A stretch of DNA of 64,000 nucleotides from Scilla litardierei (Eukaryota; Streptophyta; Magnoliopsida; Asparagales; Asparagaceae): the NCBI GenBank assembly GCA_030789695.1, contig CM061139.1, positions 104,144,037 to 104,208,036 of the forward strand. The letters run 5' to 3'. Position 1 is the stretch's first letter, and every line of letters begins with the position of its first letter. Shown here one piece after another: positions 37,072-50,900 of this stretch. Both the position numbers and the translations under genes were made by a program. The notes below the pieces were generated by a model. That model searched no databases and had not been told where the DNA came from. It saw only the letters and a program-made list of their open reading frames with translations.

Positions 37072-40000
37072 ATATGGATGTGTGTGTATATATGTATATG
37101 TATATGTATGTATATGTATAGATATATATATATATATATATATAGAAATATATCTATATATATCTATAGAATATATCTACACACACATATGAGGAGGGAT
37201 CAAATAACCCCCAAAAATAAACCCAAAACCCCTTCGTAAAAAGTCTATGCCCCCCCATTTTTTCGGAATATCCGAACCGTTCATCTTGATCTCCACCCTC
37301 TAAAACCCAGACCCACCAATTTTCAGCCATGTGTTTTGCCCGTTTATCCATCCAACCCAAATTTAACGGTTTCGCATGAACAGAACTTTTGTGAAGGGTT
37401 GATGAAGGAGCAAAATACATGGGATCGGGCTAAAAATTGGTGGGTCAGGGTTTTATAGGGTGGAGATCAAGATGAATGGTTCGAATCTTTCAAAAAATAG
37501 GGGGCATAGACTTTTACTGGGGTTTTTGGGGTTATTTGATCCCTCTTCTATATATATGGTAATGCTATTGTGAGAAGGTGAGAAGAGATTCTTATCGTTA
37601 GAAGAACCAATCGGTAACACCAATCAACGATCGGCACCGTTCATCTTGAAGAACATATTGATAGATCTATACTCTTAAAAATTAGGGATTATAAACCCCA
37701 AAATCATATGAATCAACCCGTTCCAATTTTGTTATATTTGATGGTAGCTTGTAAGTCGTCCATCTTGTGATCACTTGATGGACTTGATAGAAATCTTCAA
37801 ATAACAAAAATTTTATACATAAAGATCACTTGATAGATAGAACAAGATGAACGGTTCCGATTATTGATTTAGTAAATCAATTTGGCTAGATAAGGATATA
37901 AATATCTCTTCTCACATTCTCACCTTCTCATTTTAGCATTTTCGTATATATATATATATAGATATATGGCTTGTTCAACTAGGAGCCGTTCTCACGGGTT
38001 TTCCTGTGCGAACCGATTTTTATTTTTTAAAAATATTTTTCCAAAATATTTTTCGCCGTTTAATCCATACATACATATACCTATATACCCTAGGAAAAAT
38101 AATGGGTGAACCCTGTGCGATTTGACCCTCGATCAAGCCGTTACAAATTTAACGGTTTGAAAACAATAGAACATTTTGTTCCCATCCGATCAAGGGGCAA
38201 TAGGGGGGATTTTCTTGATTTTTAATATGGACGTGCATTAACATGTTTAGAACATATTCAACAGTTTGGATCTATGAAAAAAAATCAAAGAGAGAGTTCT
38301 CACGGAGTTCACACGGGCAAAAGTTCTGAAAATAACATTTCCATAAACACACACACACACAAGTCATAAACCGTGCCCGCGGGCACGATTCATTTAAGAT
38401 TTCCCCTGCGAAATTTTTGTTCCCCAAAAAATTATATCCACAACCAAAATTTAAAAGAACAAATTATCGTACAAATATTTAGCGGTACGGGCACCTTCGG
38501 CGTGGGGGGCTTCGACGCGGAACAACAAATACGGCGCGGGCGCCTTCGGGGTGAAACAACAAATTTGGCGCGGAACAACAAATACTGTGCGTGCGCCTTT
38601 GGCACGTAACAACAAATTCGGCGCGGAACAACAAATTCGGTATGCGCGTCTTCGGTGCTGAACAAAAAATCCGGCGTAGAACAAAAAATTCGGCGCAGAC
38701 ACCTTCGGCGCGGAATAACAAATTCGGTGTCGAACAACAAATTTGGCGAAGGCGCCTTTGGCGCGGAACAACAAATTCGGAGTGAACGCCTTCGGTGCGT
38801 AACAATAAATTAGCGTAAAAAAATTTAGCGCGGGTACCTTCGGCTTTGTTTAATTTAATGGATCATGATTCTCCACAACCTTTCCCAAGACACTTTTAAT
38901 TTCAAAGTTTAGGTTTCCAATACACTTTTTTCCCTAAAATTTAATCTCCACAATTTTTTCCAAGACACTTTTAATTTCAAATTTTTGATTCCCAAGACAA
39001 TTTTTCCGCCAAAATTTAAGTTTTCCCACTAAAATTTTCACAAAATCCAATCTCAACTATTGATTTACCAAGATTAAATCTCAGTCACTCTTTATCTTGT
39101 CATAGTCAGCTATAAAATTCAAAAACAGTTGTGTTTTAATATACACACACACACTAGTCATAGCCCGTGCTCGCGGGCATAGTTCATTTAAGATTTTTCC
39201 CCGCGAAATCTTTGTTTCCGGGCGCCTTTGGCGTATACGCCTTCAGCGCGGAACAACAAATTCGGCGTGGACGCCTTCGGCGCAGAACACCAAATTAGCG
39301 TAAAAAACCAGTGCACATGGTTCAGTTAAGATTTTCCACCCCGAAATCTTTGTTTCCAAAAAAATTATTAAATTTTAAAAGAACAACTAATTAGCATAAA
39401 AATATTTAGTGGCACGGGCACCTTCGGCGCGAAACAGCAACTTCGCGTAGAACAACAAATTTGGCGCGGAACAACGAATGAGCGTAAAAAAATTAGCGGG
39501 CGCCTGCGGCACGTCAGAGGTTTAGCGCTTATTCTCGCGGAAAAGTAAATTTCGTGGACATAAACGAATATGTTTTGGGAGCAACAAAAAATTAGATTCT
39601 GTGGAATTTAAAAAATACGCCAAAAAAGAAACATGTAGGTTTATGTTAATTTAATTTATTTTTACTCACCAAAGTGCAGTTAAATTTTGGAAAGACAGAG
39701 ATGGTGCGGTTTTCAAAAGTTTTGGTTTTCTCAACAAATTTCCCCCCAAAAGTTATGATTACATCTCCTCAAAATCTTAACCCTTGCGTTTTTCCATAAA
39801 AATTTCAAAATTTTGAGTCTTCCAATCTAATTGATTCTCCCAAGAATTTCTCAAACTAATCTCAATCTTCTATTCTTCAAGAACAAATCCTAGCCACTCT
39901 TTATATTGTCCTAGTCAGACCTAGAATTCAGAAACAGCTGTGTTTTAATAGATAGATAGAGATATATATAGATAGATATATAAATATAGAAAAGTAACAA

Positions 40001-43000
40001 TGATGCTTCATTAACTCAAAAATAAAATACAACATACACATCAGAGGTACTATAGTGTTCAGACTATTCTTGGACATGAGGGGAGAGTGGTCACACGCGT
40101 CGTCATCCCCAACTAGCCAATCCTAGAATAGAACTATATCCTGAAAAAACATGTTAAAATCACTACACATATTAGGACCAATTTTATAAAGCAATGCGAA
40201 AGTTTTACATCCATTCATTTCATCTGATAGAAGCACTCAGCACACAAATATCTTCGTAAATATCTCGAAAGATCAGGACTTTATGTTTGCTAATGTTATT
40301 AAATACCCTTCGATTCCTTTCATGCCATGAATGCCAAACCACCGAAGATATAGCAAGACGGACAATGCTGGCATTTTTACCCTACTTTTGAAGTGATCTC
40401 GAATTAGTAGCACTTCATCCATACGAATCCCAATAGGCCCATGGGATAGACCAAGCTTTAGATGACATAATTTCCATAAGTATGTTGTAAAGGGACACTC
40501 AAAGAAAAGGTGCGTTGTAGTCTCCATATATATATGTGCGTGCGCGTATGGATTTTATATAATTTATTCCGATCTTCTCTATTTTCTTGATTATTTACAA
40601 TTTTTTCTATTATTATTCTTTTTCCTTTTTGGTTGGTACTTTCTCTGTGTTTCCTTGATTAAACCCCGCTAAAACAAAGCGGCACTTGTTGTTTTTTCGC
40701 TCAGCCGCCCTCCACAATATTCATTGTGACTTATTTTATGTTCTTTATTACTGTTCCTGGAATATCATGTCATATACTTTGTTCCGTATCTTCGAACTTG
40801 CTTTAGCCTTTCTATTGTAGTTCCTATGTTTTTCTTAACTCACTGTAGCTCTCATGCCTGATTCATTGCCACCACACACTCACCTAGTGGCACACCTCAT
40901 CTTTTGCTTCTTGACCATGAAAAGTTGGCCAATTAACAGAAGGTTTACATCAGGTTCAAACTTGTTCAAACTTCCAGAGCATTTTGAAGAACTTTTCCAA
41001 AGTTCTAGAAATAATGCTGAACTCTAAAATGCCAATCTTGAATGAATTTGTAGATCAATTTAATTTTTAATGGTCTCTAGCACAGAATTCTGCCCAAGCA
41101 TTTACCCATAGATTGCCTTAAGGGATCTGCAACATTTGATAATATGTAAATTTGTTTGTGTCACTGTGAGATGTTTAATATGTCTTGTTGCTGCATCAAT
41201 CTTCTTTGCTTCTTGATTGTTTGTGTGTTCTGAACTCTTTTTCATCTTTAGATTGGTGAAGTTGTCGATGGACCAGGAGATAATACATCTAATCAGGTCT
41301 ACAATGGTGTTCGATATGATCATGGTATGCCACAAATATAAATTCATGTCTATTATTGATCCCCATCTGTTGTCCTTTAAGTTGTTCTTGACCTCTGTGG
41401 CTTCCCATGCCACAGTTTTTGATGTTGACATTGGAGATGGTGAGCCCATACGGAAACTGCCATACAACCGAGGAGGTAATCATTTTTAAATATCTGTGCT
41501 GCATTACTTATCTTGCATAAGAGTTTTTATTATTCTATGTCAAACTTTTATGAGGACGTTATATTCATATTTTGTATTTACACCTTATAATTTCAGAAAT
41601 TGTCTGCTGCTTGCAGATAACCCTTATGAGGCTGCTGATAAGTGGCTTCTGAATGAGAATCTGCCCCTTGTATATCGACAACAAGTTGTAGAATTCATAC
41701 TGCAAAATACCGGGCAGAGGGACTTTTCACTTGATCCATCTTTTCGGGATCCCTACACTGGGTGTATGTATTGATGTTTTGTGAGCTTGTGCCTTGAGGT
41801 TATTTTGCCTGATTGAATCACTTTAGTTGTTTCACGTGTTGATAACTCGATTTGTACTGTTTCAGCTAGTGCTTATGTACCTGGACCATCTGTGCCATTT
41901 GGTATGTGATCCTTCTTAGTGTTAACCTTATAACGGAAGATGCAGATGATGATTTTCTTGTTCTAAAATTACCAATCAGAATTTCTTCTGGAGTTTTAGT
42001 ACAATATCATATGTATAAAATTTCTCACTTCAATTTCTTGTTTTTCTTGTCCTTGCATCGCAGGTGGTGCACCAAAACCTACATTCAAGCATATTCCGAA
42101 GGTAGGTTTTATGACCTTCTGTTTTTACTGGTTTCAGTATCGTTGAAGATATGCATGCATCCAGTTTTCCGTACACACATAGGGTAAGGCTTTGTTGTTC
42201 CTCGGAACACAGAGAGAGGGTAAGTGTTTTTGTTCCTCAGGAACACTAACATAGCTTCATTATCACAAAGGATCAAATATTTAAGTTTTCGCCCATGCAC
42301 GTGAACATGGACACATGTAGGGCTTTACTATTCCCTGTAACAACCTTTAGTTTGTACCCTCTTACCAAACTACGTGGGGCCACCCCAATTGGTGTGCCAC
42401 ACCATTCATTTTGATATACAACAAAGATGAAAATATGTGTTTTAGAAGTTTGAAGGCATTCAACTGATATTAAATGTTGTCATGTATTAACCCGCCATTC
42501 ATTTTTCATTTTTATGACAAATAGAAGAATGGAATGTCCATCTTATTATACATTTCTATTAAGCACAGATCCAAACACGGAACATCGATCAATATGATAT
42601 GACAAGGCAATGCAGAAAACTCTTAAAAAGTATGATATAGGGAAATGACAATGCAACCGTGCGTGTGATTTTTTTTTGTTTTTTGTTTTTTTTTTTTGGG
42701 GGGGGGGTACATAGTACACATCATAATCTATGGTGATTAGTGTGTGTTCTATTAAAAATAATCAGAAAAACAAACAAAAATTTTCAATAATATTTACCCA
42801 AACTTCTAATCAAGTAACAAAATCAAACAAAAAAACCAAGAAAGAAATCTAATTGTTATCTAAGGTCATCAAAATGAGGTTGTATTAACATATTATCTGC
42901 TTAGTTAAGGAGATCTTTTATATGTTAGGAGATTATTGGCTTTAAAGTGTCTGACATGTGACTTTTACATTTTTATAAAGTGGATAAACCTCAACAGATG

Positions 43001-46000
43001 ATTTTTTGTGTTGTTAAAATCCAACAAAGCTACGGAGTGGAGTGTTTGATACGTAGTGGACAAGTGTCACAGATACGTCATGCATTTGTACTCTTTGCTT
43101 CATAGATCCCTTTGTCTTATGTTAAACCATTCCTTAAGTTGTCCAGAAGCTTCCTTATTCCATTATGCTGCATTTACCTAGTTTCTTTTGTTTAGTATCA
43201 AGGCCTAGAAGGGGATTCTGTTGATAATATCTTTTGACTCATAATTTGTGAGCCTATTTGTAGGCTGTTTTACATGGCTAAATGTCTTGTCTCATCCTAT
43301 CTGCAATGAAGCTACCTAATTACCCACCTGAACATTTATGTATTTGTTTAATCTATTTGTATTACTACTATCTTCACATTTGCATGTCACCTTGTTCACA
43401 TTTGGGTAGTTTTTAAATTGCTTTTGGTTGGTGTCATTCATGCCTAATGTTTGGCAAGATTTATGACTTCATGGTTATTCTAGAGCAGCAATATTTTCTA
43501 CTCACTTTTCCATCTCAAGAGTTCTAATAATTAGACTGTATTCTCCTCATTGAAAACATCATGATGAATATGGTCCTTGGCAATGAAGAAGTTTAGCTCC
43601 TTATCATAGGTTACGACCATGGTCCTTGGTATTTCGTTGACATCTACTTGAGCTAAACCCTATTTTCTCCACACTCGTTAAACTTAACATGTATCCTGTC
43701 TTTGGCACCTTTAACTAGCCAAATAGTTTTTAGTATGCTGCACTTTTCTATCTTAGCATTATGTGTCTTTTGTGTTCCCTTAACTGGCAGAATACATGTA
43801 CCGAAATAGGTCAACTCCAACGCTATACAAAAAAAAGAGGAAAAAAAGAGAAGAAAAAAATTGAAAAAAGAAACAAAAGAAAGTAAATAAAAAACTTCAT
43901 CTTGAATGTGATTCATAAGTCAATCCATCATTACCGCAATGAAGGCAGTGCTGAATGATTACTCTTGATATCCGTAGTGTTAAAGAGTTTATTTGTCTTC
44001 CCTCTATCCTTGTTCTCACTAATCTATGCAGTGCTGTATATATTTCTTGCTTATATCAATATAACCATGATTGAGACTTTGGTTTTTTCCTGACCCATAA
44101 CAGCATCTCCCGAGACATCTTCAATGTTCATGAGTACAATGAATAAATCTATTATCTATTATCTTTTGTCATTGGCCATAGAAAGTAAGCATCTCTACAA
44201 TTGATCTTCATGGCAAAATATTACTTCTAGGAAATGGTCATTTCCTTCCTTAGTAATCGCCAAATCGTTCTTAATGAAAATTTCACGACCTCATTATTAT
44301 AAAACATATTATTTTAAGATATTATCCATATGCATGTTCATCGTTGTGCATTATGCTCCCAGGAAGTTTTCAATCATGGCCCAGTTTCACATATTTCTAT
44401 TCATTGAGCATTTTCCTAGCATGTAATCTGTTTGCCTAAGATAATTTTCTTGAAGTATGTAATAATAAGAGCAATATTTTTAGACACTTGCTGTCCTCAT
44501 TTTACTTGATTAATTTTTTGTGCGGTTTTTTGAAGTTCACAACCCCTGATTTCCTGGCAATACATGAAGTCTAGCCTTACATGAGTACTTTCTTTTACAA
44601 GGTTCTGATTAAAGAATTCATGAAATTACGGTTTTCTGATTTCCTGTTTGGTCTTCATTATTAATAGGTGTGATGTTACCTAAGTGCGCCTCTTTCTTTT
44701 CCTCATTGCACAAATACTATACATATCTATTTCATCAGTTTCAACTTCCTATATAATTTATCATGAATACTATATTAGTTGATTTGGTCCTTACTAGAGT
44801 CATGTAGGAAAAGGATTCATATTGCCGGCACTGAAGGATGGGATTGCAGGCCTTATATTGTTAGCCATATAAATCAAGCCGTTCGGAGTTGTTTAGCTTC
44901 CTCAGCTTGATATAACTACCTGTATTGTGTAGCATGCCTATGAATATTATTTCTCATTGTCTTGGTGGATTTTTCCCCAATTATGTGTTGGATTGTCTTG
45001 GTAGACTAAGTTCTTCCACAATTATCAACCTGGTTCTTAAGTTCTATGTTTGTTTCTAACTCTGCTATTTTGTTATATATTTTTCCTAGAAAGGGATGCT
45101 TCTCTTTGATACTGCACAATTTGATGGAATACTAAAGAAAATAAATGAGTTCAACACAGAATTGCAGTCAAGCATGGTAATTCCTCTCAACATCCTAAGG
45201 TGCTACACAATATTATATCTTCTGATTTTTACATAATTATTGCATGTCTTTTGTCTTACCTCAAAATTCTTACAATTGTTTTTCTTAGGAATTAATATTT
45301 GTTTGACTTAATGCTATGTCAGATGCACCAATGTATTTGTTTGAGAATATTTATTTTGCATATGTTGTCATAGGATTAAACTTATATAACAAATATTTGC
45401 CTTTTATCTTACAAGCTAATTCTGAAATCATGATGTATCCACCTTCCTGATAAATGTGGTTATCGTGAATTACCCTGGTGCAATATTTTATGTGGTCATT
45501 TGCTAACTGACGAATACAAAGAAAAGAAAAAAGATATAATCAGCATGCTGGAAGCTAATGTACTGATAGATCCGGCCCATAAAGGGGCATTTTGGGGGCT
45601 TTGTGTTATTTTGATTAATGTAGGGGTGGGTGAGTAAACTTACTAGTTTGCGCGCATGCACACACATGGTAACTTGCTAGTTTGTGAAATTCATGTATGA
45701 CCGAACCTTTTTGATAATACTACTGATGTCTTCTATTGCATTTTTGTTTTTGTTCTTTGTTTCAGAAATTGTGCTCTACAAACCCTTTATGTAAACCTTA
45801 AAAGATTTTGTTTGACATGATACCAGAAAGAGGTGTACTCAACTTTGATTGAAATAAAAGCCATCTTGGTTAAATTTTTCATCATGGCTTGTAAACCGAA
45901 AACTAGAGGAGAAAGACGGATGCTAAGATCAATGGAGTTTGGTGTCTACAGTAAGAGATTCATTTTGCTTCAAGATTGGTTTGGCTAGTTGTACATCAAA

Positions 46001-46824
46001 CCTTATTCTGGTAACTCCATTAGCAAAATAAGCTGTAACATACAAGTTGGAGCAGAGTAGCAAAAGAGGGAGTGCACTTAGTAGTCATCTATACGAGAGG
46101 AATATTGTGTGTGTAGTTGCATTATTTTCTTTTGAGAAATGGCATTCAGTAAAGCTAAATTGTTGTATTCTGTTATGTTAATTTCCTTTTTTTAGGTTAG
46201 GGGGTTTGTTGAGGCACTACTTATTCTGTAGTGGGGAACACTACTTTTCAATGGCCATAAATGAGCTAGATAGGTGTGCCTAATGTTGAAAAAAATATGC
46301 ATCTTGGCGTACCGTGGTACGTTTCATGGCATAGCACGAGGGTCTTGCCTTGTAGTGCTAAGAGAAGGTGCTTTGCTTGCGTATTGCTATTTCCATATAA
46401 CGAATGTTGCACGATGTAGTATTGTATTGCTACGTGAAAATTAAAAAAAAAACGGACATGCAAATAAAGGACCTCCAATCAGATTGAGATTTTTCAGTTT
46501 GAACAAAGACAAGGGCAAAAGCTTACCTCATTGTTTGCGATGAAGTATCGAGTGATTGACGACAACTCATTCCACGACAATCTCTGACGATCTTCAAGTA
46601 AACCTCTCTCAGCCCCTCTTGGTGATCGACAACGGCAACTCTCTATTGTCATTCTTCTCTGTTTTCTTCCTCGCTCTTTATTGATCTCTATGCCTTTCCC
46701 GTCTTTCACAGCATATCCCATATCCTTAATTTGCCTGCAGATTAAGGGTGCGGAGAGGATTCAAGCAGACTAATGATGATGATAGGCTATCATAGATAGG
46801 AGGGGGTAGATCGAGGAAATTGAT

Positions 46825-46885
<61 letters not shown>

Positions 46886-47937
46886 ATGGGTTGAGGGAGT
46901 AAGGGAGAGAGTTGAAAGACATTTAATGGAGAGTTGAGTGTGTCTATCGTATTAGAAGATAATTTGATTTTAGTATGTGAAGTTAGGAACGTGAAGGTGA
47001 CCATGTTTTATTTTATGGAGTCTTAATACCTTCGTGTTTTATCTTTAGTAGTTATCTTCACTTGCTGTGTAGTTTGTAAAAGGCTTTAAGTAGTTAGTTG
47101 AGTTACTTGACTTTTAAAATGTTTATTATGCTTTCATAACATTTTTTGTGTTGTTGTCTATTTGATGATATTCACACACACACATACACTCACACATATG
47201 TTGTTATATTACATTAAATCCATTGATATTATATAAATCTTGGTGTGATAGTTATGCATATCTTATGCTATTTTTATTAGATGTTTGTAGATTTTATACC
47301 ATTTTAAAAATAATATTGATCATGTATATTTAAACAATATACAAATATTCTTATTTTTTAAAATTAAAATAATAATAAAATATGTAGCCTACACCATGCA
47401 CCACACTATTTGCGCTTCGTGCTATTGAAGCTCTAGCACTACACACATGCTATGATATTTTTAGCATTAGGTGTTCCTATCAGAGCACCTACATGTATGC
47501 ATGAAAATTGTGTTATTATTGCATTAAGGCACTCTTAGGCTTGACAACCCGAAGCATTCATAACACACACATAACATAACAACCACAACATGATACTGTA
47601 TGAAATTTTCGCACATGATTATCGTGCGAAAAGATTTTTAAATTTATTTTTTGAGATTTTTAAATTTTTTTCCCGGTGTGTTTCATACGTATGTATATCC
47701 CAATTAAGAAATATATGGGAACCTTGGTGAGATTTGTTGCTCGATTAAACCGTTATTAATTCAACATGTTTAGAACAAAAGAATATCTTGTACCGATCTG
47801 GTCAGGGCAAAATAAGTGGGATTTTTTGATTTTTGGTTTAGGGGTAATAGGATGTGTAGATAATATCCAACCGTTTAGATCTAACACGCACTTTTCTCAT
47901 GGTATTCACATGGGTGAGTTTTTGCATTGGATCATAT

Positions 47938-47991
<54 letters not shown>

Positions 47992-50900
47992 GGGACGTGA
48001 TCCCGTGCAAAAATTTCGCAAAGGATCATGGTGCGAAAAAATTAATATTTTTTGAAATTTTATAATTTTTTTTCAAGATTTAATCCATACATATATATAC
48101 CCTAATAAAAATATGGGTGAATCCTAGGAGGATTTAACCATCGATCAATCCGTTACAAATTCAATGGTTTCTAAACAATAAAAAATATTGTACCAATTAG
48201 ATCAAGGGTTAAACATGATGATTTTGTTTGATTTGGTTGGGAGGGTATTAGGATGTGTAGATAATGTCCAACGGTTTGTCGGGAAAAAACATCAAAAAAG
48301 ACACTTTTCTTGCGGTGTTTGCACAGAGGAATTTGTGCATAGGATCATATATATAGGGTTTATCTTGTGAAAATTTCACACAAACTCCCTTGCGCAAAAA
48401 CAATTTTTAAAATTTTAATTTTTTAATGATTCAATTCATACAATTCTATACCCTACGAAAAATAATGGTTGAACTTTAAGGGGATTTGACCATTGATCAC
48501 GCCGTTACAAAAAGCTATTGTTCTGAAACCGTTAAATTTGTAATGTCTTGATCGAGGGTCAAATTCTCAAAGGGATTAGCCTAATTGTATGGATTGAATC
48601 ATGGAAAAAATTTTGAAAAAAAATTTCAAATTTTTTTCTCACACGGGGTCTTGTGTGAAATTTTCACACAAGAACCCCCCGCAATATATATTTATATATT
48701 AAAACACAACTTTTTTGAATCCTATGGCTGACTGGGACAAGTCCCAGTCACCAACAACGTTCAGGATGCATCCACATCCTTTGCATCCAAGGGTCACGAT
48801 TTAATTCAAAAAAACCCCCACAATCATTACATTTGCACAGAATACCGTCACTTTCCCCTCTTTGCTAAAAAAACCATCTCATTTCACATTTTACCTTAAT
48901 ACCCTACACACACCCACACTTTGCACTTCTCACGTTCATTTTCGAGTGTATCTCTTTTGGACCGGGTTAAATTTTTTGCGGCGCCCGCTAAATTTTTTTA
49001 CGCTAATTGGTTGTTCCGTGCCGAAATTGTTGTTCCGTGCCAAACGCGCCCATGCCGCTAAATATTTTTACGCTAATTTGTTGTTATTTTAAATTTTGGC
49101 CGTGGAAATAATTTTTTGGGGAACAAACATTTCGCGATGGAAAATCTTAAATGAACTGTGCCCGCGGGCACGTGTTATGACTAGTATATGTGTGTGTGTG
49201 TGTGTATATATATTACTCCTTTTTGGATTTGTGCTTTTGATGTAAAATTTTCAACACTGGTGTTCTCGTGCAAGCTCGATATTTGGTGCAACTTCACCAC
49301 TGGTTTAAGATACAAACTTCATTAATTTGTATATATGTTAATATGCAGGAACGGAACTCATTATCGCTGTCAGATTCTGAATTGTCAAGGTTGACTGCCA
49401 TTGTAAACGTATTAAAGGATACATCCCATTATCACTGCAGTAGGTTTGCAGATATTGACATGGTTTTGTTGATGAAGATATTACAATCTTGGCCAGTAAC
49501 AATGATATTTCCAGGTACATTCTCTGTCACAGCTCTTTCCTTATGAGACATTCTTATATTTAACCTTGAGTTTTACTGCTAACCGTGCTCTTGATTTGTT
49601 GTTTATCTTGAATGTATGGTCCTTTGGTCAATGCCATCCACTTTTTGGTTGAATTAATATAATCAAATAGCGTATTAATATAATGGAATTCTTAGGAACT
49701 TTTCTTTAATTTTTGTTGTTTTGTTTGTTCTCCATGTTTCGAATTACATGTCAAAACCTGTTATATAGTCGCTCTCACTTTTAAATGAGCAAGTAATCCT
49801 ACGCTTGGCTAATGCTAATGATTTGTTTTCAAAGCCAAATATGGTTGAAGTGTCTTTTTTATTGCTGTTGGTTTGTAGTAGATTCCCCTTCTGTCATGCT
49901 TTATGCTTTGTTGCTGCCTAGTTACCAGAGATGCTTCTCATAATCCAGATAATTTAATTGGCATTATCGGACATCACCTGCATACAGTACACATGGGAAA
50001 TGTGTACAACAGTGCTAAAATTTATTGTTAAAAGAGGAAGAAATAAGGGAAGGCTAGATAATTGGCCATGTCTGTTCATACAATTTTGGGCTTGGTATAA
50101 GGAAAATTTACTTGTATCAGATCAGCTAAAGAATTATTTCTACTTGCGCTGAGCTATCTCAGTCTTCTTCTCGATTTCATCTGGAAGGAAGACAGGATAT
50201 CCCAGCCAGCATCCTCAATTCGCTAAGTCAGAACTGTCAATGCACAGTGTTCTTTTTTCAAATAGTTTATTTAGATTTCTTTTATATTATGTAGTTGTAA
50301 ATTATTTATTAGTAACATATTAGGCTGTGGGGGAACATGGGGAAAAACGATTTTAAGCATTTGAGGTTGGCAAATTTAGCCATCATTGGTCATATTGTCA
50401 TCACTATGCAACAAGTGAATAATGAGTGTTAATTTGAAAAAAAATCTAAAGAATGCCCAAAAAAAAGGAAATCAAACAATGCGTGCATATGGACTGTTAT
50501 GTCACATAACTGGAAATATATTGGTAAAACAGATGACGTCCTTTATTAATGGTTTGTTTTCATGATCAATATATGCTCATACTTGTCTGACATTTTCATT
50601 TGCTATGTTATGCAGCAATAGATATTTTAAGAATGACAATCCTGCATCCAGATGCTGCTGATCAGCTTCTTAAGTACGTCGAGGGAGGGAATGGTAATGA
50701 ACAGAAACCATTACCTTTTTCACATTTCCATATTCTATAACATTGTAGTTTTGTCATGTATGGAAAGCTGATGTGATCTGTTCTTACAACTCATTTAATT
50801 GTGTTAATAAAAAATTTGGTGAATCAAAGCAGTCTTAATTGCTCATCTATCACAAATCCGTACATGTGACACCAAAATTCATTGGAACTCTCCTAGGCCA

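Noticed and set aside
38432..38805. Overlapping minus-strand frames with repeated FVVPR/ICCSA motifs
   Set aside because: They are translations of the Helitron minisatellite in three frames, with no domain and no start context.
46726..47004. Ser-Leu repeat frame
   Set aside because: Product of the (GA)n microsatellite.
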